The notes: a model not told the origin generated them from the letters alone. 64,000 nt of DNA from Oncomelania hupensis (GCA_036898135.1 CM072515.1:23788700-23852699), one strand, 5' to 3'. Shown: positions 21,503-35,417, counted from the stretch's first letter. Made by a program: numbers and translations.

Positions 21503-24500
21503 CCTCAAAGAAGTCGAAGAAGAAGAAGTCCACCACTGATGAATCAAGGTGTGGGGAAAGCTCTGTACAGTCAGGCCAAGGCGATGGCTATGGCATGCCG
21601 GGCTCACAACACATTCCAGGAACAATGATGCCACACTATGGCCAGCAGGCTGGTGGTATGGAAGGAACAGGTCAGATGGCAAAACCTCAACAGCAGCAAA
21701 GCTGTTATGGTTACCAACAGTGGCCTGATGGAAGTCCCACTCAATCAGCATGCATGTCCTCTTACCACAGCCACAGCCCCCAAAGTGTGTCAGGGTGGGG
21801 GCAGTCCCCAACACTCCCCGGAGCAGGCTACCCAGGCATGTATAGACCTCCCCACCCTGGGGCGGGTGGAAACTATGGTGGGTACTACCCATACCAACAG
21901 CAACAGCGCTACCCTTTCATGCGCCCAGGAGGTCCTCAGAACAGCCCTCAACAGACCTTCAGCCCTCCACCTGGCTCGCCGCCGATGCATGCTGGAAACT
22001 TCCCTCGCCCCCAGCCAGGGTCTAGCCCTCAGCAGTTCAGCCCCTACATGACTCAAGGGTCAGGCGTTGCAGGCAGGAGACACTCTGAGGGTAGCATGAC
22101 ATCCCAGTTTTCCGGTCGGGGCTGGCAGCAGTATCATGGCCAGGGCTACAGCAAACAAGGACCCTCACCCATGCAGTCACCTGAATCTTGGTCAGGTGTT
22201 AGCAGTGGTGGTGGTAGTTTCTATACCAGCAGTGGTCAGCAGCAGGCTGGTGGAACAATAGGCGGGACAGGACAGTTTAACCACCCTGGCCAGCAAGCAG
22301 GAGTCAGTTCTGGCCCTGGCACTGAACACAAAAGTAGTGGGAACACCCGAGGCCCACCCAGAACATCTAGTAACTCTGGAAACCAAGCTCAGTCATCCGT
22401 CTCAAGCACCACCACAAGTAGTACCACCAAAACCTCGGAACAAAACAAAGACATTAATATCTGTGGTGGAATGAAGCATGAAGATGCACAAAATCTGCCA
22501 CAACAACCTTCAACATTGCAGGCATTGCTTGAAGCTCCAGAGAGCAGCAGAGTGACACTTGCACAGGCAGGATCTGGACAGCACCATAGAGCCATGTTAA
22601 TGGACAGTCCCACTAACCAGCCACCTCCCCAATGTGGCCCACAAAGCATAAAGCAGGAATTCAAGTACCCAGAGAGGAGGTCAGGAAGCTTTAGCGCACC
22701 CAGCGGAGGAATGATGGGACCTGGTGGGCAGATGGGTATGGGAATGATGGGAGGACCCATGATGATGCCAGGAAGTGGTGGGGGACCACCCTCTGCTCTC
22801 TCTAACCTCTACAATTTTGTCTCCAACGTTGATCCTGCCACCAACCGCACACCCACACCCACCTCACGCAACTCCACACCTACCTCCAACCTTACACCTT
22901 CCTCCACTCCAACTCCCACTGCGGGTCCTTCTCCCATGCAAGAAGATGGAACAGGATTTGCTGAAGGACGATTTGGGATGCCTAGGCCGCAAATGCAACA
23001 CCTGCCCCAGCCCCAGTCCCAGCCCCAACCCCAACCCCAGCAGCAACCCTCTTCATTTCAGCAGCGACTGCCACCAACAAGAAGTAAGTCGGTGGATGAA
23101 AGCACGAGTTCTAAAGGAGGGGAAGTGCCTGTGGTTTCATCTCCATTGGCCCAGGACACTTGTAAGGCAGGAGATCGGTCTTCTAACTCCACTAGTGAAA
23201 TTAGTGTTGGATGTGGTCCAGATATAGTCATGTCTACATCTTCGGGGAGCCAGACCACAGTGTCAGGTGCAATAGCAACAGCAACAGCAGTAACTTCTGG
23301 CAAGATTGGCAAGCAGAATCGTGTGAAGAAACTGGGCCTGAGCCTGAATAAAGCTGGCCGGCAGATATCTGATGATGTTGCTGCCTCCTCCAGCTCCCCT
23401 ACCACTCCTGTCACCCCAGCAACCCCTACACCATGTGCTGCCTACACCTTCACCTTTCATGTTCCCACCCCTGTGTACAAACGCTTCAAAGTGCGAGGAA
23501 CCGTGCTTTTTCCTCTGCGACACAGTGCGGACATCAAGGTTGTCCGCATGCACCCTATGGATGCTCGCCGCTACAGTTTGCTAAAAATTGGCCGCGAGCT
23601 GGTTCGTTTGAAACGCATGACCCCTGAAGAACTGCGAGCAGCCATGGCATCCAACAAAAGATCTGCTAGCCCTGAAGAGCACCATTCACTCATTGATCCA
23701 GCGACGGGCGAGTTCTTGACTACTAATTCCGGAATGGGGCCAGTACTGGGGATGGCAATCCAATCTGGCAGTAGACCCAACAAGCCAGGCTCACCACGAA
23801 GATTACTGGGCCCAAAGTGTAAAAGAATACAGGCTGCTAACAGGCAGTTGGCTGCTAACAGGCAGTTGGCTGGTACAGCAGTCACAACAGTGAAAACTGA
23901 GGTTGTGGAGGCTGGCTCTGCCATTAGCTGGCCTGAAGCTGGACAAGGCAATAACATGAACTCTGTGAAAGCTGAAAGCGAACAGCCAATAAAAGAAATG
24001 CTCCCCCCACAACAAAATTTGCCTTCGGGAGGTAATAGAATGATGGGTCAAGGTCAAGTTTGCATGGCTGGTCCAGCTGCCATGCCAGGTCAGACCAGTA
24101 CACAGGGACACGCTGGAATACCTGGGGCTAGTGGTATGTCTGTTCAAACTGGTATGTCAGGCCTAAGTGTTATGCCTGTTCAAACTGGTATGGCAGGGCC
24201 AAGTGGTATTCCTAGTATGCAAAGTCAAACTAGCATGCCTGGACCAGGAACAGTGAGTCCTAATGGACAATCATGGCAGACCATGGATAGAGACCGCCGA
24301 CCATCGGTCAAGGTGGAATACCCTGCTAACAGGCAAGGGCAGTGGCCAGGTGGTCAACCCCCAGATGGTTGGGGTCAGGGCCAAAGCCCCAGTGTGATGG
24401 GCTCAGACTCTAGCCCCATGGTGAGTCCTAGCCAGCAGTGGGGTCAGTATGGACAGTCAGGTTGGAACAACATGAAGCGCAGTCAGCACTACAACTATCC

Positions 24501-27500
24501 TCATATGATGGAAGGAGCAGAGACCGTGCAGCAACAGCAGCAGCAGAGTCCAGGTCAGTACGGGTACAATACCTGGCCTACCTCGTCCCCTGCCTTTTCT
24601 TCATCCGGACCTAACCCCCTGCCCACAGTGTCGTCATCCCCAACTGATTCTCAAAAAAGCATGGGGTCTCCTTATCCCAACCCTTACCAGCAGAACTATC
24701 AGGGATATGGTCAGTACAACCAGGCTTACAGCCAAAACAAGTATGTCTACCCAGGAATGAGTCCTCAACGCTTCCAGTATCCTGGCATGTCACCGCAGCA
24801 AGGATATAGTGAGCAAAGTCCAAGCTATCAACAGAGCTATGTGAATCAACAATGCGTGCATAATCAGTACCCGCAGCAACAAGGTCACTTTATGTCGCCT
24901 TCCAGTACACCTGCGAGCTGTGGCAATGGCAACTCAGGAAATGTACAGCATAATGGCGGCTTCTCATCGCCCCACCATAATTTTTCCCCTTCACCCAACG
25001 CCTCTGGTCAGTTCCCGAATCCTTCTACCTCAGCAACTGGTCAAACTCAAAGCAGTAACTTTCAGTCGGCAGCTGGTCAGCCCAGCCAGTTCCATTCCAT
25101 GTCCAGTCCACAACAAACAAGCCAGTTTCAGCAGGGGCAATTTTCAACGTCCTCTGATCAGCCTGGGCAGTTCACCTCCTCCTCCTCCTACAGTGGCCAG
25201 TTTTCCGCAGCTGATCAAATAGGAAGTCAGTTTTCCCACATGGGTTACCAAGGGCAGTTTTCTCCAAACACGAACCAGCAGCAGTTTTATCCTCAAGGAA
25301 GTCAGCAGCAGAGTTCAGGACAACAAAACTGTTATCCATCTTTCTCTGGCCATCAGGCGCAATACTCTTTCACCAGTCAAAGTCAGTTCTCTGGCACTCA
25401 GGCCATGCAAGGGGGAGTCAATGGAGGCATGAGTCCAGTTAGCAATGCATCGCAACAAAGCAATACCAGCAGCGGCAACCAGGTTCCTTTTTTAGACACA
25501 GCTAAGCCAGGCCAGCCTTTTTTAACGGAGGGGGCCTGTCAGGCATCAACGAGTTTGGCCAGTGAACAGAAGGGCAAACTCCAGTCTGGCAGGCCGTCAG
25601 AAACAGATTCTAAAACTCCCTCAGTTGAGAAAAGCAACCCCACTGACCCAGAGGCTGTTGCTCAATCATCAAAAGAAGATGCTCAACCAGTATCAAATGA
25701 CAAAGCTGGGAAGAAAAAAAGTGCAATGAACTCGGTGTCTGAGACCAGTGATGACAATTCTGTGAGCAAAAAAACGGTGAAAGGCAAAGGAGCAAAACAG
25801 AGCTCATCACATTCTGAAGCTAAAAAGGTAAACCAAAGTAACAACAAGAAGAGCCCTGGGCCATCCCCCAGCGTCAGACGTTCCTCAGTGCAACTGTGGT
25901 CTGATGGCGACAGTGACAGTGAGGGTGATGACAGTGGTGGCAGTGAAGAGTCAGATGAGTATCGCCCGGCCACCAAAGTACAGTGGACTGGCCGCAAGAG
26001 GCGAGGTGGCAGACAAAAAAGTCCCACTCCTAGCAAACGAGTCAAAAGATCATCAGTGGATCAGGCCACCCGCACTAGCTCAAGACTGTCAGACTCTGAT
26101 GGTGGACACAAATCAAAAGGCAAATCGGGAAAAATCAAGAAAAATCACAATGACAAGAAAGGAAACAAGCGGCAACCTCTAATCGAAGGTGTTCATTACA
26201 TAGTGGTAGGAAAGTTCAAAGGTCACAAGGTCATGCTGGTCAAGATGAGTCGTGTGCAAGTAAAGCTAAACGAAAGGGTCAGTGTCAGTGAATGGCTGAG
26301 AAGAGGGGAGAAGACTCCAGGCCAAGTGATGGTCAGAGCTAAACTGCTAGGTCCTCGATGTAAAAGAATGGCAAAGGGAACGGCCGCTACAGACCCTTCG
26401 TTTGTTCAAGAGTCAGACACGAGAGACGGTTATGATTCTGAACCAGAAACTTCAGCTGCCAAGGATCACGAGGCTTCGAATAACTTGAATAAGTCATTGT
26501 CAGAAAACACTCTAGACCCAGAAGACGATAAAAATGAAGAAAACAGTACATCTGATGTAAAAGACGGAGACAAAAACTCCACTGCCCTAAAAAATATGAA
26601 GAAAGAAAACGATGAGAAGTGCTCAACAGTGAAAGGAAACAAGAGTGGAAAAGATGACAAGAAAGATGAAGATGATGAAGGTGGAACTTCATCAGGAGAT
26701 AAAACCAATTCTGTGACAAACAACCACAAGAAAGAGGGTGAAACATTGAAAGGTGGCAGTGATGCTTCTAAGAAAGAAGGAAAGTGTTCTGACGACTCTA
26801 AGACCACTGATGATAACAAGAGTGAAAATACCAAAAGTGAACGCTCATCAGACAGCAGGACTAATAAAAATAAGGTTGTGAGTAACACGGAAGAAAAAGA
26901 CGATGAAAATAAAAACTGCATGACCGGGAGTAAAGGTACAGAGGCAAAATGTTCTTCACATTTGTCGGAGCTAAAATCAAATCCAGGCAAGTCTGACCCC
27001 AATCTGGGCCACCAGAATGTTTCAGATGGTGTGGACAGGGAGGAGAAAAGAGCTGAAAAGACAATTACAAGCAAGCAGCCAGATACAGGATTGGCAGATT
27101 CAAAGAAGCAGTCTGGAAATGGGCAACAAGGTAAGCACCGCAGCCACTCTTCGCCTTTCATTGTATCTGAACATTCACAGGATGCTGACTGTAGTTCCAT
27201 TCCTCCGTCCAACCCCAGTTCTCGTCCTCCTTCACCCTCATCACCTCTCTCCCATTGTGTAGTCTCCCTTGTGCCCCCAACTCCAAGCATCCTGGTAGTA
27301 AACTTTCAAGGCCGAGGGCGTCAGCGGCGACGTGGAGGCCCCCGCTTCAGATTTCAGCAAAAGAAAAAGATCCAAACGAAAAGTAACATGCTTGTGAATG
27401 AAGAAGATGTCCAGAAAGAGTACCCTGTGACTAACCAGAAACAACCTCCTTCAACTTTTAGAGATGTCAGCAGTGATACCAGTGATTCCCATGCTTGTTT

Positions 27501-30500
27501 CAGCATCCCTTCTGCTTGCAGAGACAACAAAACTGATGACTTCAGAGACGGCAAGACAGATGACTTCAGAGATGACAGCAGAGAGGATGACAGGCTTGAC
27601 AGCAGCAACAGAAACTATGGTGGCAGCGGGAAAATGAAACCACATTCTCCATCACCATCCTCTAGCAATGTCCAAGCCCCTGATGACAAAGAGAAGCTTA
27701 AGAAACAGAAACAACTAACAACAAACCAGCGTCTCGGAGTTGCATTTGTGTCCAAACGGCGCAAAAAGAGAAACAAGCTGAAATTTGCCAACAAATGTGA
27801 AGCGTTGTCCGATGATAAAGACAAGGACCTCTCAGGTCCCACAATGGGGAATGATTTTCAGAATGTTAATGATGAGTCTACTGCATTAGCCACAGCATCC
27901 ACCCAAGCAACTGCATACGGCAGTGAGCGAGTGTCAAACAATGAAAAAACATCAACATCTGTGAAAAATTTCAAGTTTTCCAAGACTTCTGCCTTTTCAA
28001 AGCTGCCTGCTGCAGCAAAGGTACCAAAGTCACAGAGCTCCACAAAAGGCAGGAGTGCGCTTGATAGTTTGGCATTGCTGCACATGGTTACTCTGGCCAC
28101 GTTAGAGGAGTACAGTGATAGTACACTTGGTGCCAAGGACACTGTGGAAGAGAAAGAAAATGATGCAGACCTTTCAGTCCCTAACGGCACTGTACGCAGT
28201 GAAGAGTGGAGAACATGCGTTAGTCAGTGGCAAACGAGAGCCCCAACCCCTCCTGACTGTGAACAGTTCACCCCATTCTATGAGCCTGACAAGATTTGTA
28301 AAGTAAAACTAGATGATGTGTTGTATCTGGATAATAACTCTAATCCAGGCAAAGATCAAAGTGAGAAAAGCAGTGACTATGGTGTCAATGAGAAGCTTTC
28401 TGGTACATTTGCTAGTGTCTGTCTGGATAAACTGAAGAGCTCTGAAACTGAGAACCGTAAGCTGGTAGATTCTCATGGGCTAAACAGGCAAAAGAATTAT
28501 AAAAAGTCAAAACTGCGTGAAGACTCGGAATCAGTTGAAGACGATCAGAAATGGAAAAAGCTCACAAAATCTAAGAAGACTATAAAACAAGTTGTGTCTG
28601 CTGAGAAACACACGGACAGACGAAAATGTGCCGAGAAAGCAATGATGAACATTGAACAACAGCTCTTTGGTGACATCGATGACGAAAGTTTGGACAGCCA
28701 AATATTTGCCCCCAATCCACTGACGCAGGATGACACTGATGATGGTGAAAAAACAGATGATTACGCTGTGAACTCGATTAAAAGCCTGGGTGTGAACAGA
28801 AAGAAGGGTGTGAGAAGAAAAGCTATGTGCAAAAGACCAGTGAAATCTAACAAACTGTTTAATAGTCTTGATTTCCTTCATGTTGCTACCCTAGCTAGCT
28901 TAGGCAGTGAGCAGAAGGAGGGTACAGATGTGTCCATACCCAGGTATTGTGACCTCGTCACAGACCATTCTGAAATGTATGAAGAATCCCTCATTAGGAT
29001 GTCCTACACTTCCCCTGTACACTCAGACTTAGGAGACCTGTCTCCACCTATGCCTCTTTCCCCTGAAGAAATGGTGCAAAATCAGCTGGAGTTGGAGAAA
29101 GAGAAAAAAAATAAATCTATGCCTTGCCGACCTAGACTTGAGAAAGTTACTGCAGCAAGAGGCACACGCATTGTCTGCATGTCCCAGGTGAGAGAAGAGA
29201 ACGCTAAGGTGAAGGAGGTAATGGATCGGACACGACCCGCTATGCATGACCTCCGCACGCCTTTGAAATGCAGAACTGAGGAGAGTGAGGTAGGCTCTGT
29301 GATAAAAGAAACACCTCCCAGCAAGCACAAGTCTGTGGTCAGTCTGGGCTCACCACCTTATGCTCCTGTTTCAAACTGTGATCCTCACAAGTCATTGAAT
29401 CTCTCTATCGCTGATTTGTGCAAGATGCAGGCATTTTTGGGTCAAGCACACCCATCCCATCCCAGTCCTGTAGCTCCAGTTTCCAGAAAACCCTATTTAC
29501 CTACCCCATACCACCCAACTATGCCTGATCCCAGTAAACTACCCACCCCCTCTGTGCCTTGGAACCGACCCCTTCATATCTACACTGAGGGAGGGGATGG
29601 CGCCAGCGCATGGAAGGACAGAGTAATCCATGATGCACTGACTGAGAAGCATGAGAACTTCAGTAGCAGTTTGGACGTTGGAGAGAAAACTTCACCCTAC
29701 TTGTCTGCTTCACAGCACAGTAGAGATTCCCAGTCCCAGGAAGATCGTGAATTTTCAGCATCAGGGAATTTAAAGAATAGGCTGTTCTCCCAAGGCATTG
29801 ATCTAAGAACGCAACCTTTGTCTGGTGTGCCCAAAACACCACCTTTTAGTGGGCATCACAATAGAAGCGCAACAGACCTTAGTAGCCATAAGTTTCCTCA
29901 TTTATCAGAGAGACCACCGCCACCGTATCCAGAAAAGACTCCTCAGCACGCCCCAATTGACTTTACAATGCAGAAGAGCGCTGAGAAAGGGCCAGTGGAC
30001 TTGACAATTCAGAGCAGAAGTAACAAAATACTATCTTCTGACAATGCTCACCATCATTCTCAAAGAAAAGAACACAGCGTGGGTTACAAAACACCACCTT
30101 CTGCTTCAACTGTTGGCCACAATGTGTTTAGTTTTGAGCGAGTTCCATTGGCCAGGTCCCAGTCACATACTGAAAGAGTTCACAGTCACGAGAGACATGC
30201 TCCCTCGTACTATGTGACTACCTCTAAGAATTACGTTGACTATAGTCAGGTACACCCTCAGGAAGACCGACTGTTACATGATCTACCTGATAGAGGGGAC
30301 AGAAGAGATACTCACAGTTACATGGCAAGGCAGCCTGAAAAAGTCAATGAACAGAAAGATCTTAATGACTCATCTACTCATGCTTCACCAAGAGGCTCTG
30401 GGATAAGCAGGACAGACATGGTAATTTCACAAATGTTCAATCTTGACAGTGGAGCACCTAATCCGGGCTCATACAAATCTCCTGGTTCTAACAGCTTCAA

Positions 30501-33050
30501 CTACAGAAAAAAATCAAATGATGGCACGAGAGATGACAGATACAGTGATGACAAACCTCAGCCTGCATTTGCCCATTTGCTGTCTTATGCTGGTGAGAAA
30601 TCTCCGGCTTATAGCTCTGTGGACAATGCCTGCAGTCGTCCTGTGCAAACAAGAGGAGAAAGTTCCCCATGGAAATCACCCATTGATGTCACAAGACCTC
30701 CTCCTGCTTATGACCCATCTAGATCTCCAGCAGCTTCTTCATATCAAACGGGAAAGTTGAACAGCACCTACAAGTCACCCGGGGCATATTCCTCACTGGG
30801 TTACTCCAGATCACTTAGTTGCACAACTGAAAATAACCCTGCTCTGTCAAAACCATACCATTCATCAGTCAATCCTTTGGACACTGGTTCTGTGCAAAAT
30901 AAGCAGTTTTCGCAAGAATACCCCACTCCAGAGAATCAGCCCCCAGCATACAGCCTAAGAACTCCTTATGGAAGTATTAATCAGAAAATGTCAGGATTCA
31001 GTTCTGAAGGGAGTATTGGTGCCTCTCCTCAGAAAACACCACCAGCGGGTTTTGATCCATCCCCACAAAGAACACCTCAGAGATGCGGAGCTTCTTTGCA
31101 GAAAGCAACCCCATCAAGATCAAGTATAAGCTTAGAGAGAAGTTTGTCCAGTTCGAGCTCCAAATCCCCAGCAGGAATATCTCCTGGAGCAGCATTTAAT
31201 GGCAGTGGCAAGTCTTCCAGCTTCTCTCCTCGCCAGGCTGTCAGTGACAGCACCAGACCCAACAGGAAAAGGTCCATTGCAGAATACCTGGAAGAAGTCA
31301 TTGAATCCACCTATGCTGCTGAGCTTCTCTCTGATAATAAGACTAATACATCCACTGCCCTCAAGACTGTGGATGGTAACAAGCAATTCAGTCACAGCAC
31401 ATTACCTTCCAGTAGGTTTGTGTCACCAGTTGATCAGTACAGGTACTCAGAAAAGCCGGCGACTCATTTGTCAGCTGCTGCACCTGTGGATCTGACTGAC
31501 AGCACAGGTGGGTCTCGTACAGGTGACCATTCAACTCTTCCAATATCCAAAGTCCACAGTTTGCCCATAAGATCTTCATCAGAGGCAGTACCAAGATCAC
31601 CTGTTGCCTCAGTAGGTCTCCCGTACAGCATGTCCTCAACTTCGACCTGTTCATCATCCTCAGCCAGCTTGCAATATTTATCCACTGCTTCAGCCAGGGT
31701 GCCATATTCATCGGCTGCTCAGCCAGTTACTAGACCCACGTGGACGTCTATCAAAACGGACAACTTTGAGAACATCACTGATGATGAAGATGAAGATGTG
31801 ATCCAAAGCTCTCAGGAGACACCAATCATGTCATCACAAGACATGCACCATCAACCTACAGCTCAGGGTTTTGCACACAACAAGGCTGTACACAGGTTCC
31901 CTGGCTTCAGGCGTCTCAGCAATATCTCTTCCCCTTACTCGCACTACAGTCTGCCGAAGGAGGTATACAGTTCATTCTTCCCACGACACTCTTCTGTGCC
32001 TGGTGGTATTACAAGCGACTCGGCAGTAACTGTTCAGTCTGAGGTGAGCAAGAACTATTCCTCAACCCCAGTCTCCACGTCCAGACTTTATCAGTTCAGC
32101 AGCAGCAAAAGCTTCAGTTCTCCATCTTTCAAATCATCTGTGAAAGCTTCAGAATCTGGAAATAGAAACACCGATGAAAGCGACAACACTAGCATGGTCA
32201 GAAGTTCTTTCAACACCAGCCAGAAACAGTGTGAAGACTTGGTGACCAGTTTTGGCACACAGTGGAAAGACACGCAGCACAGTGCCACTACAACTGCACC
32301 CTCTGTATCTCAGTTTGAGCCTATCACAGACAGCGAGGAAGAAGAGGACAAAGGGAAAGAAAATCCTGGCTGTGGCAGTAGATTATCTTCATCAATTGCA
32401 GGCCTGCCTGTTAGTGGCAGTGGAGTATTTTCATCAGTTGCAGGCCTACCTGCATACTCTACCCCACAGTCTTTATCACGCTCTGAGACTGGCTATACTT
32501 TTGGCCACACATACAACAGATGGTCTTCAGTCCCAGGTTCAGAAGCTACAGTTCCAGGGCCCATGGCTGCATCATATCAATACAGGCAAGGTCAAACAGC
32601 AGGTTTGCTAGAAGACAGCAGAAGGGCAGCCAATTCTGTGTCTCTGTCATCTAACGGCAGCATTCGCGTGCTTCAGTGTGCTGGATCAGGCAGAAGTGAC
32701 GATGATGAACCCAGAGATAGAGGAGGCAGAAAGAGAAAGAAGGCAGGAGGGGAAGGGAGAGAGGGAGACAGTCCGTCACCTAATTCAACACCAAACTCCT
32801 CCTCTTCCGACAGCAACAAAGGCAGCCAAGGCTCCCAGCTACAGCAGTACAGAGATGGCAGAGACCCCAGCAAAAGCGCTCGCTTGGAACTGGAAGGTGA
32901 TGCCTTCAGGTCAACACGTGTCTTGTGTCCTAGAGCCCCTCCACCCAGCCGTTTGTCAGTGGCAGTCAGTGCTGTGGATGAAGGACTGTCTGTGGAGCCA
33001 GTGGACCGAGCATTCTGCAGCCATCCTGGTGACCTGCCTGATCGCCCTAG
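21503..33050 (+). CDS. REV3L: REV3L giant exon (11,548 bp), central linker and REV7-binding motif
   Basis: Acceptor TTTCAG (ends 21502) and donor GTAAGC (33051) bound a single open frame of about 3,850 codons, entered in phase 1. The first third is Gln/Ser/Pro/Gly-rich. Conserved-looking islands include YTFTFHVPTPVYKRFKVRG to LVRLKRMTPEEL (about 23437-23640) and GVHYIVVGKFKGHKVMLVKM (about 26188). Others are two related SLD.LH..TLA.L segments (28054, 28851), NRKRSIAEYLEEVIEST (31261) and acidic DDEDED/DSEEEED runs. These islands probably correspond to the domain REV3L shares with KIAA2022/NEXMIF. RVLCPRAPPPSR (32917-32952), followed by the FCSHPGDLPDRPR tail, matches the first REV7 (MAD2L2)-binding motif of REV3L. 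The equivalent vertebrate exon is about 4 kb, so this one is greatly expanded. Minus-strand frames here are shadows. Confidence 0.95.
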
Positions 33051-33356
33051 GTAAGCGCTTAGCATGCATGTTTTAGTACTTTTCTTTGCTGCTACTTATT
33101 ATCCCCCATATATTCTTTGTGCCAGTAGTAGCTTTCTTGCTGCTAGAATTTATCGTGTCTTGTTTTGTGTAACAGTAGTGATTTTGAGTTGCCTGTGTAA
33201 CATGTATGGAATCGAGGTCTGAATGGTAACACAATTTCACATTATTTTGTGTTGTGCTTTGTAGATGGTAGATTTTATTTTATTTTATTTTAAAAAAAAA
33301 TTTATTTTTTGTTTTGTTTACGCTGCTGCATGAATTTCATTTTCTTCTTATTGCAG

Positions 33357-33396
33357 GGAACTGGGAGGGCGAGTACTGAAAATTGCAACGAACAGG
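33357..33396 (+). CDS. REV3L: REV3L 40-bp exon, 'RELGGR'
   Basis: With AG from the giant exon it encodes RELGGRVLKIATNR, matching the family's 'REIGGRLLMVETRLAND'. The acceptor TTGCAG ends at 33356 and the donor GTGAGG starts at 33397. Phase 2 in, 0 out. Confidence 0.88.
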
Positions 33397-34356
33397 GTGA
33401 GGACCCTTTGCTTGCTATGTGTTGGACTGCTACATCACGTTTTGCTCAGAATGTTTATTTATTCTTCCGTTTGCTGTTATGAACTCCTTGACTGAATAGT
33501 GAATGTGCATTTATTAGTTTGTGTTTGCTATCGAATGCTACAAACTCTACCTGTTGATAATTTATTTTTCTCTTTTCAGTTACTGTGGTTGCTGCATAGC
33601 GTTTCACTGTTTGTAATTAAATAATGTGTTTGGCTAACACTGCAATGGTAATATTAGAAATCAAATTCATGTCTTTTTTTTATTTATTATAGTTATTTAT
33701 GAAACCTATTTTTTTCCTTTAGTTGTTTACTTATTTTTACAAATTTGGTTCACTAGTTCGATTTTTCTCCCCTATGTGTTTTTGTATTCAATGTAATTCT
33801 AATTTGCTTCAGTAATTTCTAGCTTTCTTGTGTTAATTTGTTGTTAACATCGACTGAATGTTACATGTGACCTTTCATTTGGGTTCAAAGTGTTTTACTT
33901 TTTGTATATTTAATAATTTAATAATAATATTTAATAATATTTAATGATAGTTGTAATATTGAAGTTTTTGTAAACTTAAAATATTTATTAAAAATGTCTC
34001 CACTGAAGTTATTTATAGTAATAATTAAGTTTTTGTCAGTTCAACTCCATTTTTTTTTTGAGTAGAGTTCACATATATGAGAAATTGCAGTTTACAAAAA
34101 GAGAAGAAAATAATATTTTTTTATATGTGCTATATTTAAATTGTTGACAAATAGTGTGGAAAGGATCGTCTTTTTTCAATAAGTTTTGCTTTAATGTTTT
34201 GTTATTTGTTCTCACATTTCCTTTCTCCATGATATATTTGATCTGAAGTGATATATTTGTTTGAAATGTTTTACAGTTATGTTTCACCGGAAAGAAGAAG
34301 ATTCCAGAACTTCACGATATCAAAACTAATTTGTGTCCCTTTGTTGCTGTGGGCAG
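33397..34356. other. AT-rich REV3L intron, nothing recognised
   Basis: T-rich and A-rich intronic sequence. A decoy acceptor near 34275 opens a short frame that hits a stop before the next exon. No repeat or gene seen. Confidence 0.7.
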
Positions 34357-34851
34357 GTGAAGGATCTGGACGAAGTTGTGTTCCCATCACCAGAGGCCAG
34401 GAACAGCGGGACACAGGTGAATGGTAGACGGAGCCTGAGACATTGGCAATCCCTGATGACTGCTGACAGCGCCCTTCTATCTTCGCAACCACACCCGTCC
34501 ACAGCTGCAGTTGCACCTATCTCAGAATGCCTGCAGTCAGAACCCCAGTTACGCTTCGTGCTGACTGGTGACCTGCCCTGTGTGATTGCCCCTGCTGCAC
34601 CTCCACCGTCAGCTTCTGCGGTCTCATCATGGCTGAAGGACAAGTTGCGTGCCGTTTGCAAGCAACGAGCCAGCAAGGCTACCCAGCACATGGAGCTGGA
34701 TGATAGCGAGCTAGCGGACCCCTCCCTGCCTGATGACATTGACGTTCCTGTAGAGGAGAGGGAAATGGAGGAAAGGAGAAAGCATAGCGATGATGAGGAT
34801 GAGGAAGATTCCATGTTTACACGACTGCGTGAGAGGAGAGCCATTGGGGAG
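34357..34851 (+). CDS. REV3L: REV3L exon, second REV7-binding-like region
   Basis: It encodes KDLDEVVFPSPEA, then VIAPAAPPPSASAVSSWLKD (34582 onwards), which aligns with vertebrate 'VIMPCKCAPSRQLVQVWLQA' and resembles the hydrophobic-x-P-x-x-x-P-P pattern of REV7-binding motifs. It ends in an acidic, charged segment. Acceptor GGGCAG (ends 34356), donor GTGAGG (34852), phase 0 both sides. Confidence 0.88.
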
Positions 34852-35138
34852 GTGAGGACAATTGAAAATAATTATGAGATTTTGGTTTTCTAGCCATGGG
34901 ATTTTCTCAGAACTTTGGCACTCATTGAGAAGATGTGACAAAAAGAAGAAAAAAACACAACAGAAAAACATCGGCCATCACATGTAAACTGATCAGATGC
35001 ACATGCACACACTCATGCGCTTTCTGCAAAATTAGAGATTAGTGATATAAAGGGGGAAACATCAGAATGGAATTTTTGTTCCCAAATATTTATTAATAAT
35101 GTTGACTTCTTATTATATTTTATTTTTTGTTCCTTCAG

Positions 35139-35417
35139 ATGTCCAACTCGCCTAAACGGCAACGACTGGAACCTGAAGAAATCTTGCACAGCACCCCTTT
35201 GCGTCGATCTTCTGCGGAGCTGTTTGAGAGTGGTTGCACACCCATTCCTGGCCAGAAGGAGGAAGGAGAGGGAGATGGCGCAAGAGAGGTTGTTGGGGAT
35301 AGGAGAGTGGAGAGTGGTGAAGGAGAGTTTGTGACCCCAATCAGACCCCCTCTGCGTCGTCTGTCTACCAACACCCAAACAGCCCTGAGACACGTGTTGC
35401 AGCAGTCTGAAGCCAGG
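35139..35417 (+). CDS. REV3L: REV3L exon, 'STPL' segment before exonuclease-like domain
   Basis: It encodes KRQRLEPEEILHSTPLRRS, then TPIRPPLRRLSTNTQTALRH and VLQQSEAR. It matches the vertebrate segment with 'FHSTPI..RK..ERL' and 'LRRVLLTQAK'. Acceptor TTCAG (ends 35138), donor GTACAG (35418, weak), phase 0 throughout. Confidence 0.85.

Noticed and set aside
26466..27290. Long minus-strand open frame (274 codons) opposite the giant exon
   Set aside because: It mirrors Ser/Lys/Asp-rich coding sequence on the + strand, producing Ser/Leu/Phe-rich low complexity; it shows no splice context or family resemblance.
34275..34332. Possible extra exon after TTTTACAG
   Set aside because: The frame stops (TAA) before the next donor, and the phase-0 junction from 33396 to 34357 is already perfect.
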